A DNA stretch of 64,000 bases from positions 961,501-1,025,500 of the forward strand of contig NZ_JBEWTB010000002.1 of assembly GCF_040549045.1 (NCBI RefSeq), given 5' to 3'. The translations under genes were made by a program, and so were the position numbers. The notes under the pieces are model-generated. The model worked only from the letters and a program-made list of their open reading frames with translations. It was not told the DNA's origin and did not search any database. Source of the stretch: Endozoicomonas sp. NE40. Its GTDB lineage: Bacteria > Pseudomonadota > Gammaproteobacteria > Pseudomonadales > Endozoicomonadaceae. Position 1 is the first letter of the stretch; each line of letters opens with the position of its first letter. Positions 43,097-51,079 of the stretch are shown here, piece after piece.

Positions 43097-44479
43097 ATGC
43101 CCCAGAGCTTATTGCGATACACCAACATTCTCAGCATTGTTGGTGACTTGATTCGCGTTCAAGTGCCGAACCTGACGGAGGGCAATGCCCGGGCCAATTA
43201 TGGCGACCTGGCATTGATCGAGCAGAATGGTCAGCCCTATTCCATGGCCCAGATCATCAAGATCGACCATGAAGAGGTTTCCCTGCAGGTATTCGCAGGC
43301 ACCAAAGGTCTGTCTACCGGTGCCGCCGTATGCTTTTTGGGTGAGCCAATGAAGGCGACCTACTCTCCGAACATCCTTGGCCGTATCTTTAACGGTGCCG
43401 GTGAACCGATTGACGGTGGCCCTGCACTGGAACAGGACCCCAAGGTAGAGATCGACGGCCCTTCCGTAAACCCTGTTCGTCGTGTATTGGCGTCCCGCAT
43501 GGTACGTACCAATGTGCCAATGATCGACGTATTCAACACCCTGGTAGAGTCCCAGAAGATTCCTATCTTCTCCGTGGCCGGTGAACCGTACAACCGTTTC
43601 CTGGCGCGTATTGCGATTCAGGCCGAAGCCGACGTCGTAGTATTCGGCGGCATGGGTCTGATCTTCGACGATTACCACTTCTTCCGTAACGAGTTTGAGA
43701 AAGCGGGCGTATCCTCCCGTACCGTTATGTTCACCAACCAGGCGTCCGACCCGACGGTAGAACGTCTGCTGACTCCGGACATGGCGCTGGCCGTGGCAGA
43801 GCACTTCGCTGTAGAAGAGTCCAAGAAAGTGCTGGTCCTTCTGACCGATATGACCTCCTACGCTGACGCGATGAAGGAAATCGGTGTAGCAATGGATAAG
43901 ATTCCTGCTAACCGTGGTTACATGGGTGACCTGTACTCCCAGCTGGCAAAGCGTTACGAAAAAGCCTGCGACTACAAGGGTGCAGGCTCTGTAACTATTC
44001 TGGCGGTAACCACCATGCCGGGTAATGACGTTACTCACCCGGTACCGGATAACACCGGTTACATCACCGAAGGTCAGTTCTATCTGCACGACGGTGTACT
44101 GGATCCGTTTGGTTCCCTGTCCCGACTGAAGCAGATGGTTCAGGGTAAAGAAACCCGCGACGACCACGCACCGATCATGAACACCATGATCCGCTTCTAC
44201 TCCGACTCTGTGAATGCCAAGCAGAAGCAGGCCATGGCGTTTGAACTGTCCAGCTACGACCTGAAAACCATCCGGTTTGGCGACCTGTTCAAAGAGCGCT
44301 TTATGGCCCTGGACGCAGCTATGAGCCTGGAAGACGCTCTGGATCTGTGTTGGGAAACTCTGGCGGAATGCTTTGAACCGGGCGAAACCCTGATGAAGCA
44401 GAGCCTGCTGGAGAAGTACTGGCCAAACAAGGCAGCTGTCGGTGTTGAGGAAAAAGAACTCGCAGCAGCAGAGGCATAA
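43097..44479 (+). CDS. ntpB: V-type ATPase subunit B
   Basis: The 460-residue regulatory/stator-side subunit of the V1 head lacks a P-loop, as expected. The family opening (LLRYTNILSIVGDLIRVQVP), GRIFNGAGEPIDGGP and the SVAGEPYNRFLARIAIQAEAD segment are present, with DMTSYADAMKEIG and NRGYMGDLYSQLA (about 250-285). It alternates with subunit A in the hexamer. GAGG lies before the ATG. It is the first gene of the seven-gene operon here; in the chlamydial arrangement it is fourth. Confidence 0.97.
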   Translation: MPQSLLRYTNILSIVGDLIRVQVPNLTEGNARANYGDLALIEQNGQPYSMAQIIKIDHEEVSLQVFAGTKGLSTGAAVCFLGEPMKATYSPNILGRIFNGAGEPIDGGPALEQDPKVEIDGPSVNPVRRVLASRMVRTNVPMIDVFNTLVESQKIPIFSVAGEPYNRFLARIAIQAEADVVVFGGMGLIFDDYHFFRNEFEKAGVSSRTVMFTNQASDPTVERLLTPDMALAVAEHFAVEESKKVLVLLTDMTSYADAMKEIGVAMDKIPANRGYMGDLYSQLAKRYEKACDYKGAGSVTILAVTTMPGNDVTHPVPDNTGYITEGQFYLHDGVLDPFGSLSRLKQMVQGKETRDDHAPIMNTMIRFYSDSVNAKQKQAMAFELSSYDLKTIRFGDLFKERFMALDAAMSLEDALDLCWETLAECFEPGETLMKQSLLEKYWPNKAAVGVEEKELAAAEA

Positions 44480-44482
44480 ACC

Positions 44483-45103
44483 ATGGCCAAGGTAGCCCTC
44501 AACAAAAGTTCGCTTAACAAAGAAAAGCGCAGCTTAAAAACGTACAACCGTTACCTGCCGGCGCTGGAACTGAAGCGCCAGCAGCTGATGGCTGAACGTA
44601 AGAAAGCGGAAGAGGCACTGGCTGAGGCTCAAACCGAACTGGCTGACGTTGAACGTCTGGTACAGGCACAACTACCCATGCTGGCCCGTGCCGACGTTCC
44701 GGTAGAAAATTTGGTTCGAGTCAGGAACGTCAGACTGATTGATGAAAACATCGTCGGTACCACTGTACCTGCCGTGGGCAACATCGATATTGAACTGACG
44801 CCATACAGCGACCTGGCCAAGCCTCACTGGGTGGATTTCCTGGTGGAACTGCTGCAGAAGATGGTACGGCTGCGTGTTGAGTATCAGGTGCGCGAACTGC
44901 GTCATGCTGAACTCGACAAGGCAACCCGTACGACTTCTCAGCGAGTCAACCTGTTCTCCAAGGTACTGATTCCTCAGACCAAGAAGAACATCCAGAAAAT
45001 CCAGATTTACATGTCCGACCAGGACCGCGCCAGCGTTATGAACGCCAAGCTCTCCAAGGGCAAGGTGTTGGCGCAGGAAGCCAAAGCGGCAGCGGCTGGC
45101 TGA
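44483..45103 (+). CDS. ntpD: V-type ATPase subunit D (central rotor shaft)
   Basis: The 206-residue helical protein has N- and C-terminal coiled coils (LKRQQLMAERKKAEEALAEAQ and TSQRVNLFSKVLIPQTKKNIQKI) and the family signature RVNLFSKVLIP. It forms the rotor stalk that turns inside the A3B3 head. It starts 3 bases after the ntpB stop; the ribosome site is GAGG within the end of ntpB. Confidence 0.95.
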   Translation: MAKVALNKSSLNKEKRSLKTYNRYLPALELKRQQLMAERKKAEEALAEAQTELADVERLVQAQLPMLARADVPVENLVRVRNVRLIDENIVGTTVPAVGNIDIELTPYSDLAKPHWVDFLVELLQKMVRLRVEYQVRELRHAELDKATRTTSQRVNLFSKVLIPQTKKNIQKIQIYMSDQDRASVMNAKLSKGKVLAQEAKAAAAG

Positions 45104-45130
45104 ATGAGGCATTCTATCTGGGAATAAGAC

Positions 45131-46930
45131 ATGGCTATAAAACAACTTAACAAGATCACCCTGTACGGACCGAGCCAGGACAAGGCTCATGTTCTGCAGG
45201 GACTGCAGTCAATGGGCTGCCTGCACCTGATCCCGTTGACGGATCAGCCTGCAGAAGCCTCTGTACGACTGCAGCCAGCTGAAGCCAGCGAAGCACTGGC
45301 CTGGCTGGAACGAGCGCCCAGAACCAGACGACAGGTGAAGGACAAGTCCATAGCGGATATCGACACGGTAGTGCGTGAAGTACTGGACAACAAGTCCAGC
45401 ACCCGCGAAGTCAGCGATGCCCGTGACAAGCTGGAAGAACGTGTTCGGGAAGTTCGCCCCTGGGGTGAATTCCACTTTCCGGAAGTCTCCCAGCTTGATG
45501 GTCAGCGCTTCTGGTTCTATGTTCTGCCAGAGGGCGATATGTCAGCTTTGAATGACATTGAACTGCCCTGGCAGCTCATGGCAAAGGATAACAGGCAAAA
45601 ACTGGCTTATGTGATCGTGATCAGCGAGCAGGAACCTGCAGAGGATCTCCTGCCGGTTTCACGGTCCCATATCGGTATCGTGCCTCTGTCCCGCCTTGAA
45701 GACGAACTGGAAGAGTCCGAACAGCTTCTGGAAGACCTGTACGCCGAGCGCGAAGCCCTGACTCGCTGGAACTACCTGCTGGGTCAGGCGGTTGCCGCCA
45801 GACAGGACGCTGCGGAGCTGGCAGAAGCCCAGAGTACCACTCAGGATGAACAGGAGTTCTTCCTGGTACAGGGCTGGATTCCTCAAAGCGAGCGTCAGGC
45901 AGCTGAAGCGTTCTGTATTGAGAACGGTGTGGCTGCCCTGTTTGAAGAACCCACCGAAGACGACCATCCACCGACTCTGCTGGAGAAAAAGCCCGGCACC
46001 GGTGGTGGCTCCGACGCCCTGGGCTTTTTCCAGACCCCGAACTATCGGGCCTGGGATCCGGGTAACGTGGTGTTCTACTCGTTCTCGCTGTTCTTCGGCA
46101 TGATCATGTCCGATGTGATGTACAGTTTTCTGTTCGGTCTCATCGTCTTCATGTTCCGTGGCAAGCTGAAAAAATCAGAAGCCGGCTCCCGCCTGATGAA
46201 CCTGGCGTACTTCATGTCCGCCGTCGGTATCGTCTGGGGCGCCATGATTGGCAGTTACTTCGGAGCCTCGCCCGGTGGCGGGATACTCGACAGTATCGCC
46301 TTTGTGGACCTGAACGATTACAACGCCATGATGAAACTCTCCGTCTTTATCGGTGTGGCTCATCTGATCATTGCTAATATCATGACCGCCTGGGTCAACC
46401 GCTCACGCAGTTATGCCCTGTCCCCGCTGGGGTGGGCGCTGGTGATGGGTGGCGGCCTGAGCATCTGGCTCGGCATGTCCGGCACGCTGCCGGAAGCCTT
46501 TGCCGACCTGTTCGGTCCGGCGATGATGGCAGTGGGCGGTGCGTTTGTATTCCTGTTCACCAGTACCCGTAAGGTTCGCTCGGCAGGTGACCTGCTCCTG
46601 CGCGGCCTGGACGGTCTGAAAGCGGTCTACAACATCACATCGGCCTTTGGCGATGTTCTGAGTTACATGCGTCTGTTCGCGCTCGGCCTGTCCGGTGCGT
46701 CCCTGGCCATGACCTTTAACTCACTGGCAATGGACGCACTGCATTCCAGCCCGGTCATCGGTGTGCTGTTTGCAGGCCTGATTCTGCTACTGGGTCACGT
46801 ATTGAATTTCGCTCTGTGTATCATGAGCGGCGTGGTTCACGGCATGCGTCTTAACGTAATTGAATTTGTTAACTGGGGTCTGTCCGACGAGGGCTACCCG
46901 TTTAAAGCATTTAGTAAGAAAGAGGATTGA
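45131..46930 (+). CDS. ntpI: V-type ATPase subunit I (membrane stator, a-type)
   Basis: The 599-residue subunit has a cytoplasmic N-terminal half (about 1-300) with coiled coil and a membrane half with about seven segments (FYSFSLFFGMIMSDVMYSFL, LAYFMSAVGIVWGAMIGSYF and others). The essential arginine for ion transfer lies in SYMRLFALGLSGASLAMTFN near residue 515. It provides the ion half-channels next to the K ring and links to the peripheral stalk. A GGGAATAAG ribosome site precedes the ATG. The ntpK reading frame begins immediately after its stop. Confidence 0.96.
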   Translation: MAIKQLNKITLYGPSQDKAHVLQGLQSMGCLHLIPLTDQPAEASVRLQPAEASEALAWLERAPRTRRQVKDKSIADIDTVVREVLDNKSSTREVSDARDKLEERVREVRPWGEFHFPEVSQLDGQRFWFYVLPEGDMSALNDIELPWQLMAKDNRQKLAYVIVISEQEPAEDLLPVSRSHIGIVPLSRLEDELEESEQLLEDLYAEREALTRWNYLLGQAVAARQDAAELAEAQSTTQDEQEFFLVQGWIPQSERQAAEAFCIENGVAALFEEPTEDDHPPTLLEKKPGTGGGSDALGFFQTPNYRAWDPGNVVFYSFSLFFGMIMSDVMYSFLFGLIVFMFRGKLKKSEAGSRLMNLAYFMSAVGIVWGAMIGSYFGASPGGGILDSIAFVDLNDYNAMMKLSVFIGVAHLIIANIMTAWVNRSRSYALSPLGWALVMGGGLSIWLGMSGTLPEAFADLFGPAMMAVGGAFVFLFTSTRKVRSAGDLLLRGLDGLKAVYNITSAFGDVLSYMRLFALGLSGASLAMTFNSLAMDALHSSPVIGVLFAGLILLLGHVLNFALCIMSGVVHGMRLNVIEFVNWGLSDEGYPFKAFSKKED

Positions 46931-46932
46931 TA

Positions 46933-47382
46933 ATGGAACAATTAATTATTGCACTGGGCTGGTTGGGTGTTTTTGCTCCTGTTGCACTGGGTGCGGTAGG
47001 TTCTGCGATTGGTTGTTCGGTTGCCGGCCAGGCGGCCTGTGGTGCAATGCTGGACGTCGAGAGTGGCTACGGTAAATTCGTCGGCCTGTCTGCGATGCCA
47101 TCTTCCCAGGTTATCTACGGTATCGTAATCATGTTCACCCTGAGCGGTCTGGGTGTATCTGAAGCGACTGCTCCGGGTCTGTTCGGTATTGGTCTGCTGA
47201 CCGGTGTTGCCCTGATGTACTCCGCTACCTACCAGGGTCAGGCGGTTGCTGCTGCAATCAACGCTTCCAAGAACAAGCCTGAAGTATTCGGTCTGTCCAT
47301 CGCACCAGCTGCGATTGTAGAAGGCTTCGCGGTATTCGCATTCGTATTCGCTCTGGTTATGGGTCAGGCCATCGGCGCCTGA
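46933..47382 (+). CDS. ntpK: V-type ATPase subunit K (rotor ring proteolipid), Na+-type ligands
   Basis: From ATG 46933 (AAGAGGA upstream) the 149-residue protein has four membrane helices, a duplicated hairpin. Aligning with NtpK of Enterococcus hirae, S58-Q59, Y62, Q101 and E130 sit at the places of T64-Q65, Y68, Q110 and E139, which hold Na+ there; the Q-to-E spacing of 29 is the same. The ring is therefore probably Na+-translocating. As in other K subunits, only the second hairpin has the ion-binding carboxylate. A strong hairpin follows before ntpE. Confidence 0.94.
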   Translation: MEQLIIALGWLGVFAPVALGAVGSAIGCSVAGQAACGAMLDVESGYGKFVGLSAMPSSQVIYGIVIMFTLSGLGVSEATAPGLFGIGLLTGVALMYSATYQGQAVAAAINASKNKPEVFGLSIAPAAIVEGFAVFAFVFALVMGQAIGA

Positions 47383-47413
47383 GCCGTCTGACTCATCCCG
47401 TGATGATGCTGAG

Positions 47414-47452
47414 CCGCTGCTTTTATATGAAAAGCTTCAATATAAGCAGCGG
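47414..47452 (+). terminator. Intercistronic hairpin between ntpK and ntpE
   Basis: CCGCTGCTTTTATAT (47414-47428) pairs with ATATAAGCAGCGG (47440-47452), with one bulge and a loop of about 11 bases. No long T-run follows. It may partly stop or protect the message, which would suit the higher amount of K needed, or be the former end of the operon before it was rearranged. Confidence 0.55.
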
Positions 47453-47484
47453 ATTCAGCCAATGGAAATCAGAGGAAATACATT

Positions 47485-48162
47485 ATGACTGCAGCGATGC
47501 ACCCCGAAGGTAAAGCGTCCGTTGGCGTTCAGGAACTGATTGAAAAACTGCGCAAGCAGGGTGTTCAGAACGGTCGTACTGAAGCGGACAAGATTATCAG
47601 CGACGCCGAGGCAAAAGCCGCCGAGCTGATCAAAGAAGCACAGACCAAAGCTGACGCGATTGTCGGCAAGGCCCGTGAAGAAGCAGACTTCATCACCAAA
47701 GCCGGTAAGGAAGCCCTGCAACTGGCAGAGCGCAATGCCATCCTGGAACTGAAAGACTACCTGCTGGAGCAGTTCTCCCAGCAAGTAACTGCCGTTGTCA
47801 GCAGCTCCATGGAAAAAGAAGAACTGCTGCAGAAGATGATTCTGGAAGTAGCCGGCGAAAACAATCTGCGCGGTGAAGACAATGTCGAAGTTGTACTGCC
47901 ACGCAAGGTCATCGGTGTTGACGAACTGCGTTCACAACCGGAGCTAGTGAAGGAAGGCCCACTGCTGGAGTTTGTGACCAGACAGGCTGCCGACATGCTG
48001 GGCGAAGGTGTCACCTTCACCATCGACGACAATACCGGCATCGGTTTCCGTCTGAAAGACAAGGACATCGAAGTCGAGCTGGACGATGAAGCCGTAGCGG
48101 CTGTACTGCTGCGCCACCTGCAGCCACGTTTCCGCGCACTGCTGGAAGGCATCGTTAAATAA
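47485..48162 (+). CDS. ntpE: V-type ATPase subunit E (peripheral stalk)
   Basis: The 225-residue protein begins with a long charged helix (about 15-115, IEKLRKQGVQNGRTEADKII and EAKAAELIKEAQTKADAIVG), typical of E subunits, and ends in a small alpha/beta domain that binds the head. AGAGGAAA is placed well before the ATG. In the chlamydial order E is the first gene; here it follows K after the 102-bp gap. Confidence 0.9.
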   Translation: MTAAMHPEGKASVGVQELIEKLRKQGVQNGRTEADKIISDAEAKAAELIKEAQTKADAIVGKAREEADFITKAGKEALQLAERNAILELKDYLLEQFSQQVTAVVSSSMEKEELLQKMILEVAGENNLRGEDNVEVVLPRKVIGVDELRSQPELVKEGPLLEFVTRQAADMLGEGVTFTIDDNTGIGFRLKDKDIEVELDDEAVAAVLLRHLQPRFRALLEGIVK

Positions 48163-48219
48163 CGCCGGTTGGGACGGGCAAAACGCCCGCCCCAACCCGC
48201 GCAAGTCAAGGAGAATGCA

Positions 48220-48909
48220 ATGGCAGAGAATGCCTACTACACCTTGCTGACATCGTTGCCGCATATCGACTCGCTGTTTGACAGCAAGATCACACCGATC
48301 TCCCGTCTGCAGCTTGATCGTCGACTGTCCATGCTGTCCACAGAAGACCGGGACACCCTGATCAAGGTGGAACAGCTTATGCACTGGAGCCACCTGGGCG
48401 AAGACGTCGATGAAGCGGCGCTGATCCGTCTGGCCGCGCGTCTGAGTTCCGAGCTGACCAGCGACACCCTGAAAGAACTGGTGGACTGGCGACTGGACAT
48501 GCGCACCGTGGTAGCAGCCCTGCGTCGTAAAATGCGTGGAGCACAGGCTCCGGGCGATCCTCAGTGGAGCTACGGTTCCCGTTACGCCTACATCCGTCGT
48601 AACTGGAGCAACCCGACCCTGGGGCTGCAGCACGCCTTCCCATGGATTCCAACCGTTATCGAGTGCCTGAACAAGCAGGACTACCTGACGCTGGAAAAGA
48701 CTCTATTGGAAGCCGTGTGGCGCAAGCTGGACGACGTTGGTCGCAAGCATAGCTTCGATTTTGAAGCCGTTATTATTTATGTGCTGCGCTGGAGCCTGGT
48801 TGCCCGCTGGACCGCCTACAATGGCGAGCAGGCAATGGAACGTTTCCGCGAGCTAACCGATCAGGCACTGGGCGAATTCGTTAAGCAATTGCCCGGCACC
48901 GCAGCCTGA
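48220..48909 (+). CDS. V-ATPase operon protein, DUF2764 family (possible C-like subunit)
   Basis: The start is ATG 48220, with AAGGAG six bases before it; an ATG at 48169 would add 17 residues without a ribosome site. The 229-residue helical protein (YYTLLTSLPHIDSLFD at the start, then LVDWRLDMRTVVAALRRKM and VIIYVLRWSLVARW) occupies the place of the DUF2764 gene found between E and A in chlamydial-type V-ATPase operons. By position and helical character it probably replaces the C subunit that couples rotor and ring. The family role is not firmly established. Confidence 0.8.
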   Translation: MAENAYYTLLTSLPHIDSLFDSKITPISRLQLDRRLSMLSTEDRDTLIKVEQLMHWSHLGEDVDEAALIRLAARLSSELTSDTLKELVDWRLDMRTVVAALRRKMRGAQAPGDPQWSYGSRYAYIRRNWSNPTLGLQHAFPWIPTVIECLNKQDYLTLEKTLLEAVWRKLDDVGRKHSFDFEAVIIYVLRWSLVARWTAYNGEQAMERFRELTDQALGEFVKQLPGTAA

Positions 48910-48932
48910 TCCGGATTACTGGACATTGAAGT

Positions 48933-50777
48933 ATGAGTGAACAAGCAAGTACTGAAGTAAAACTTGAGTCAACTGCCCGGGTAGTGGCAGTGATGGGCGA
49001 TATCATCACCATCGAAAGCACCAGCGAAAAACCGCTGGTAAAAAACGAAGTGGTGTACGTTCTGCCAAGCCGTCGTTCCAATGAAGCCGTAGAAGAACAA
49101 CTGATGGCGGAAGTTCTGCGGGTACGTGGCAACACGGCTGACATCCAGGTGTTCGAAGACACCCGTGGTGTTGCTGTGGGCGATGGCATCATCCAGACTG
49201 GCCAGTTGCTGTCTGTGGACCTGGGTCCGGGCATTCTGGGCATGATCTATGACGGTCTGCAGAACCCTCTGGAAAGACTGGCAGCCATTCACGGCAAATT
49301 CCTGCAGCGCGGCGTTGCCGTAGAATCCCTGGATCGCGCCCAGACCTGGGCGTTCACAGCCGTTGCCAAGATTGGCGACAAACTGCGTGCCGGTGAAACC
49401 TTCGGTACCGTACCGGAAGGTCGCTTCACCCACAAAATCATGATTCCTTTCGACACCGACGGCGAAGTGGAAGTGGTATGGATTCAGGAAGGTAACTTCT
49501 CTGTTGATACCGTTGTCGCCCGCGTGAAGAACGAGCGTGGCGAAGAAGTCGAGCTGACCATGTACCAGAAATGGCCGGTACGTCGCTCTATTTCCGAGAC
49601 GTTGCAGAAGAAAGGTAAAACTACCCGCCAATACCCGAACACCCCTCTGGTAACCACGCAGCGTATCGTCGATACCTTCTTCCCGATTGCCCGTGGTGGT
49701 ACCGGTTGTATTCCTGGTCCGTTCGGTTCCGGCAAGACCGTACTGATGCACTCTTTCTCCCGTTACAGTAACGCCGACATCGTAATCGTTACCGCCTGTG
49801 GTGAACGTGCCGGTGAGGTGGTGGAAACCATTGAAGAGTTCCCGCACCTGCAGGATCCAACGACTGGTGGCGCACTGATCGATCGTACCGTGATCATCTG
49901 TAACACGTCCTCCATGCCGGTAGCGGCCCGTGAAGCCTCTATCTACACCGGTCTGACCCTGGGTGAATACTACCGCCAGATGGGTTACAACATTCTGGCG
50001 CTGGCTGACTCCACTTCCCGCTGGGCGCAGGCCATGCGTGAAACTTCCAACCGTCTGGAAGAGATTCCGGGTGAAGAAGGCTTCCCGGCGTACATGGACT
50101 CTGCAATCAAGGGTGTGTACGAACGTTGCGGCGTTATCACCAACGAAGAGGAGCAGGAAGGCTCCCTGACCATGATCGGTTCTGTATCACCTGCCGGTGG
50201 TAACTTCGAAGAGCCAGTGACTCAGGCGACTCTGGGTACCGTTAAGACGTTCCTGGGCCTGTCTTACGACCGCGCTTACAAGCGTTTCTATCCGGCGATC
50301 GACCCTCTGATTTCCTGGTCCCGTTATCTGGATCAGCTGAAAGACTGGTACGGCAGTAACCTGTCTCCGGAGTGGGTAGAAGACGTTAAGGAAATGCAGA
50401 AGCTGCTGGTTCAGGGTGACAGCATCAACCAGATGATGCAGGTAACCGGTGAAGAAGGTGTAACTCTGGACGATTATGTCACCTTTCAGAAATCCTTCCT
50501 GCTGGACATGGTTTACCTGCAGCAGGACGCCTTTGACGATGTCGACAGCAGCTGTCCTCTGTCGCGCCAGAAAGCCTGCTTTGAACTGGCAGTCAGCCTG
50601 ATTCGCCAGAACTACAACTTTGCAGACAAAGAAGTGGCCCGCGATTACTTCGTGAAACTGACCGGCCTGTTCAAGAACCTGAACTACTCTCACGACGGTT
50701 CTCCGGAATACAACGGCTATATCCAGAAAATCGAAGAACTGCGCAGCCAGTTTATTGGTTCAGCTAAAGCGGCTTAA
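48933..50777 (+). CDS. ntpA: V-type ATPase catalytic subunit A
   Basis: The 614-residue catalytic subunit has the P-loop GPFGSGKTVLMHS (about 265-277). The non-homologous insertion characteristic of A subunits lies at about residues 115-190, with GERAGEVVETIEEFPHL and ADSTSRWAQAMRETSNRLEEIPGEEGFPAY after the P-loop. It hydrolyses or makes ATP at the A/B interface. It is the last gene of the operon here, and a strong terminator follows 20 bases later. Confidence 0.97.
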   Translation: MSEQASTEVKLESTARVVAVMGDIITIESTSEKPLVKNEVVYVLPSRRSNEAVEEQLMAEVLRVRGNTADIQVFEDTRGVAVGDGIIQTGQLLSVDLGPGILGMIYDGLQNPLERLAAIHGKFLQRGVAVESLDRAQTWAFTAVAKIGDKLRAGETFGTVPEGRFTHKIMIPFDTDGEVEVVWIQEGNFSVDTVVARVKNERGEEVELTMYQKWPVRRSISETLQKKGKTTRQYPNTPLVTTQRIVDTFFPIARGGTGCIPGPFGSGKTVLMHSFSRYSNADIVIVTACGERAGEVVETIEEFPHLQDPTTGGALIDRTVIICNTSSMPVAAREASIYTGLTLGEYYRQMGYNILALADSTSRWAQAMRETSNRLEEIPGEEGFPAYMDSAIKGVYERCGVITNEEEQEGSLTMIGSVSPAGGNFEEPVTQATLGTVKTFLGLSYDRAYKRFYPAIDPLISWSRYLDQLKDWYGSNLSPEWVEDVKEMQKLLVQGDSINQMMQVTGEEGVTLDDYVTFQKSFLLDMVYLQQDAFDDVDSSCPLSRQKACFELAVSLIRQNYNFADKEVARDYFVKLTGLFKNLNYSHDGSPEYNGYIQKIEELRSQFIGSAKAA

Positions 50778-50798
50778 TTCAGACAACCGCTTAAATTG

Positions 50799-50835
50799 AA
50801 AAAGCCACAGACAGCCTCCCTGTTTGTGGCTTTTT
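50799..50835 (+). terminator. Terminator of the V-ATPase operon
   Basis: AAAAGCCACA and TGTGGCTTTT form the stem, the loop is 15 bases, and eight Ts follow. It closes the operon that begins at 43097. The rest of the 302-bp gap to the giant gene is AT-rich and holds only a small CGGGG-GTAAT-CCCCG palindrome (50933-50947). Confidence 0.9.
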
Positions 50836-51079
50836 TTTGTCTTTTTACCACTACAATAAAAATAATTATAAACCCATATTTTTTATTCTAAATACAGCTA
50901 TTAAAGCGGTCTCCTCCTTCTGTCCAATCTACGGGGGTAATCCCCGATTATTCGAAGTCAAAAAATCAAAATTGCCAGCATCGACTTGCAGCTATCTCAT
51001 TAACTGCTAAAAGTCTTTGTTTAAAGTCAATTTTTTCATGCAAACGCTTTGTGACTTTCCAGCCGTTTGAGGTAGCAGA

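Noticed and set aside
43109..44167. 352-codon minus-strand frame
   Set aside because: It is antisense to ntpB, a certain gene with strong codon bias, and has a shadow-type composition rich in Gly, Arg and His.
48969..49847. 292-codon minus-strand frame
   Set aside because: It is antisense to ntpA and has no ribosome site or motif.
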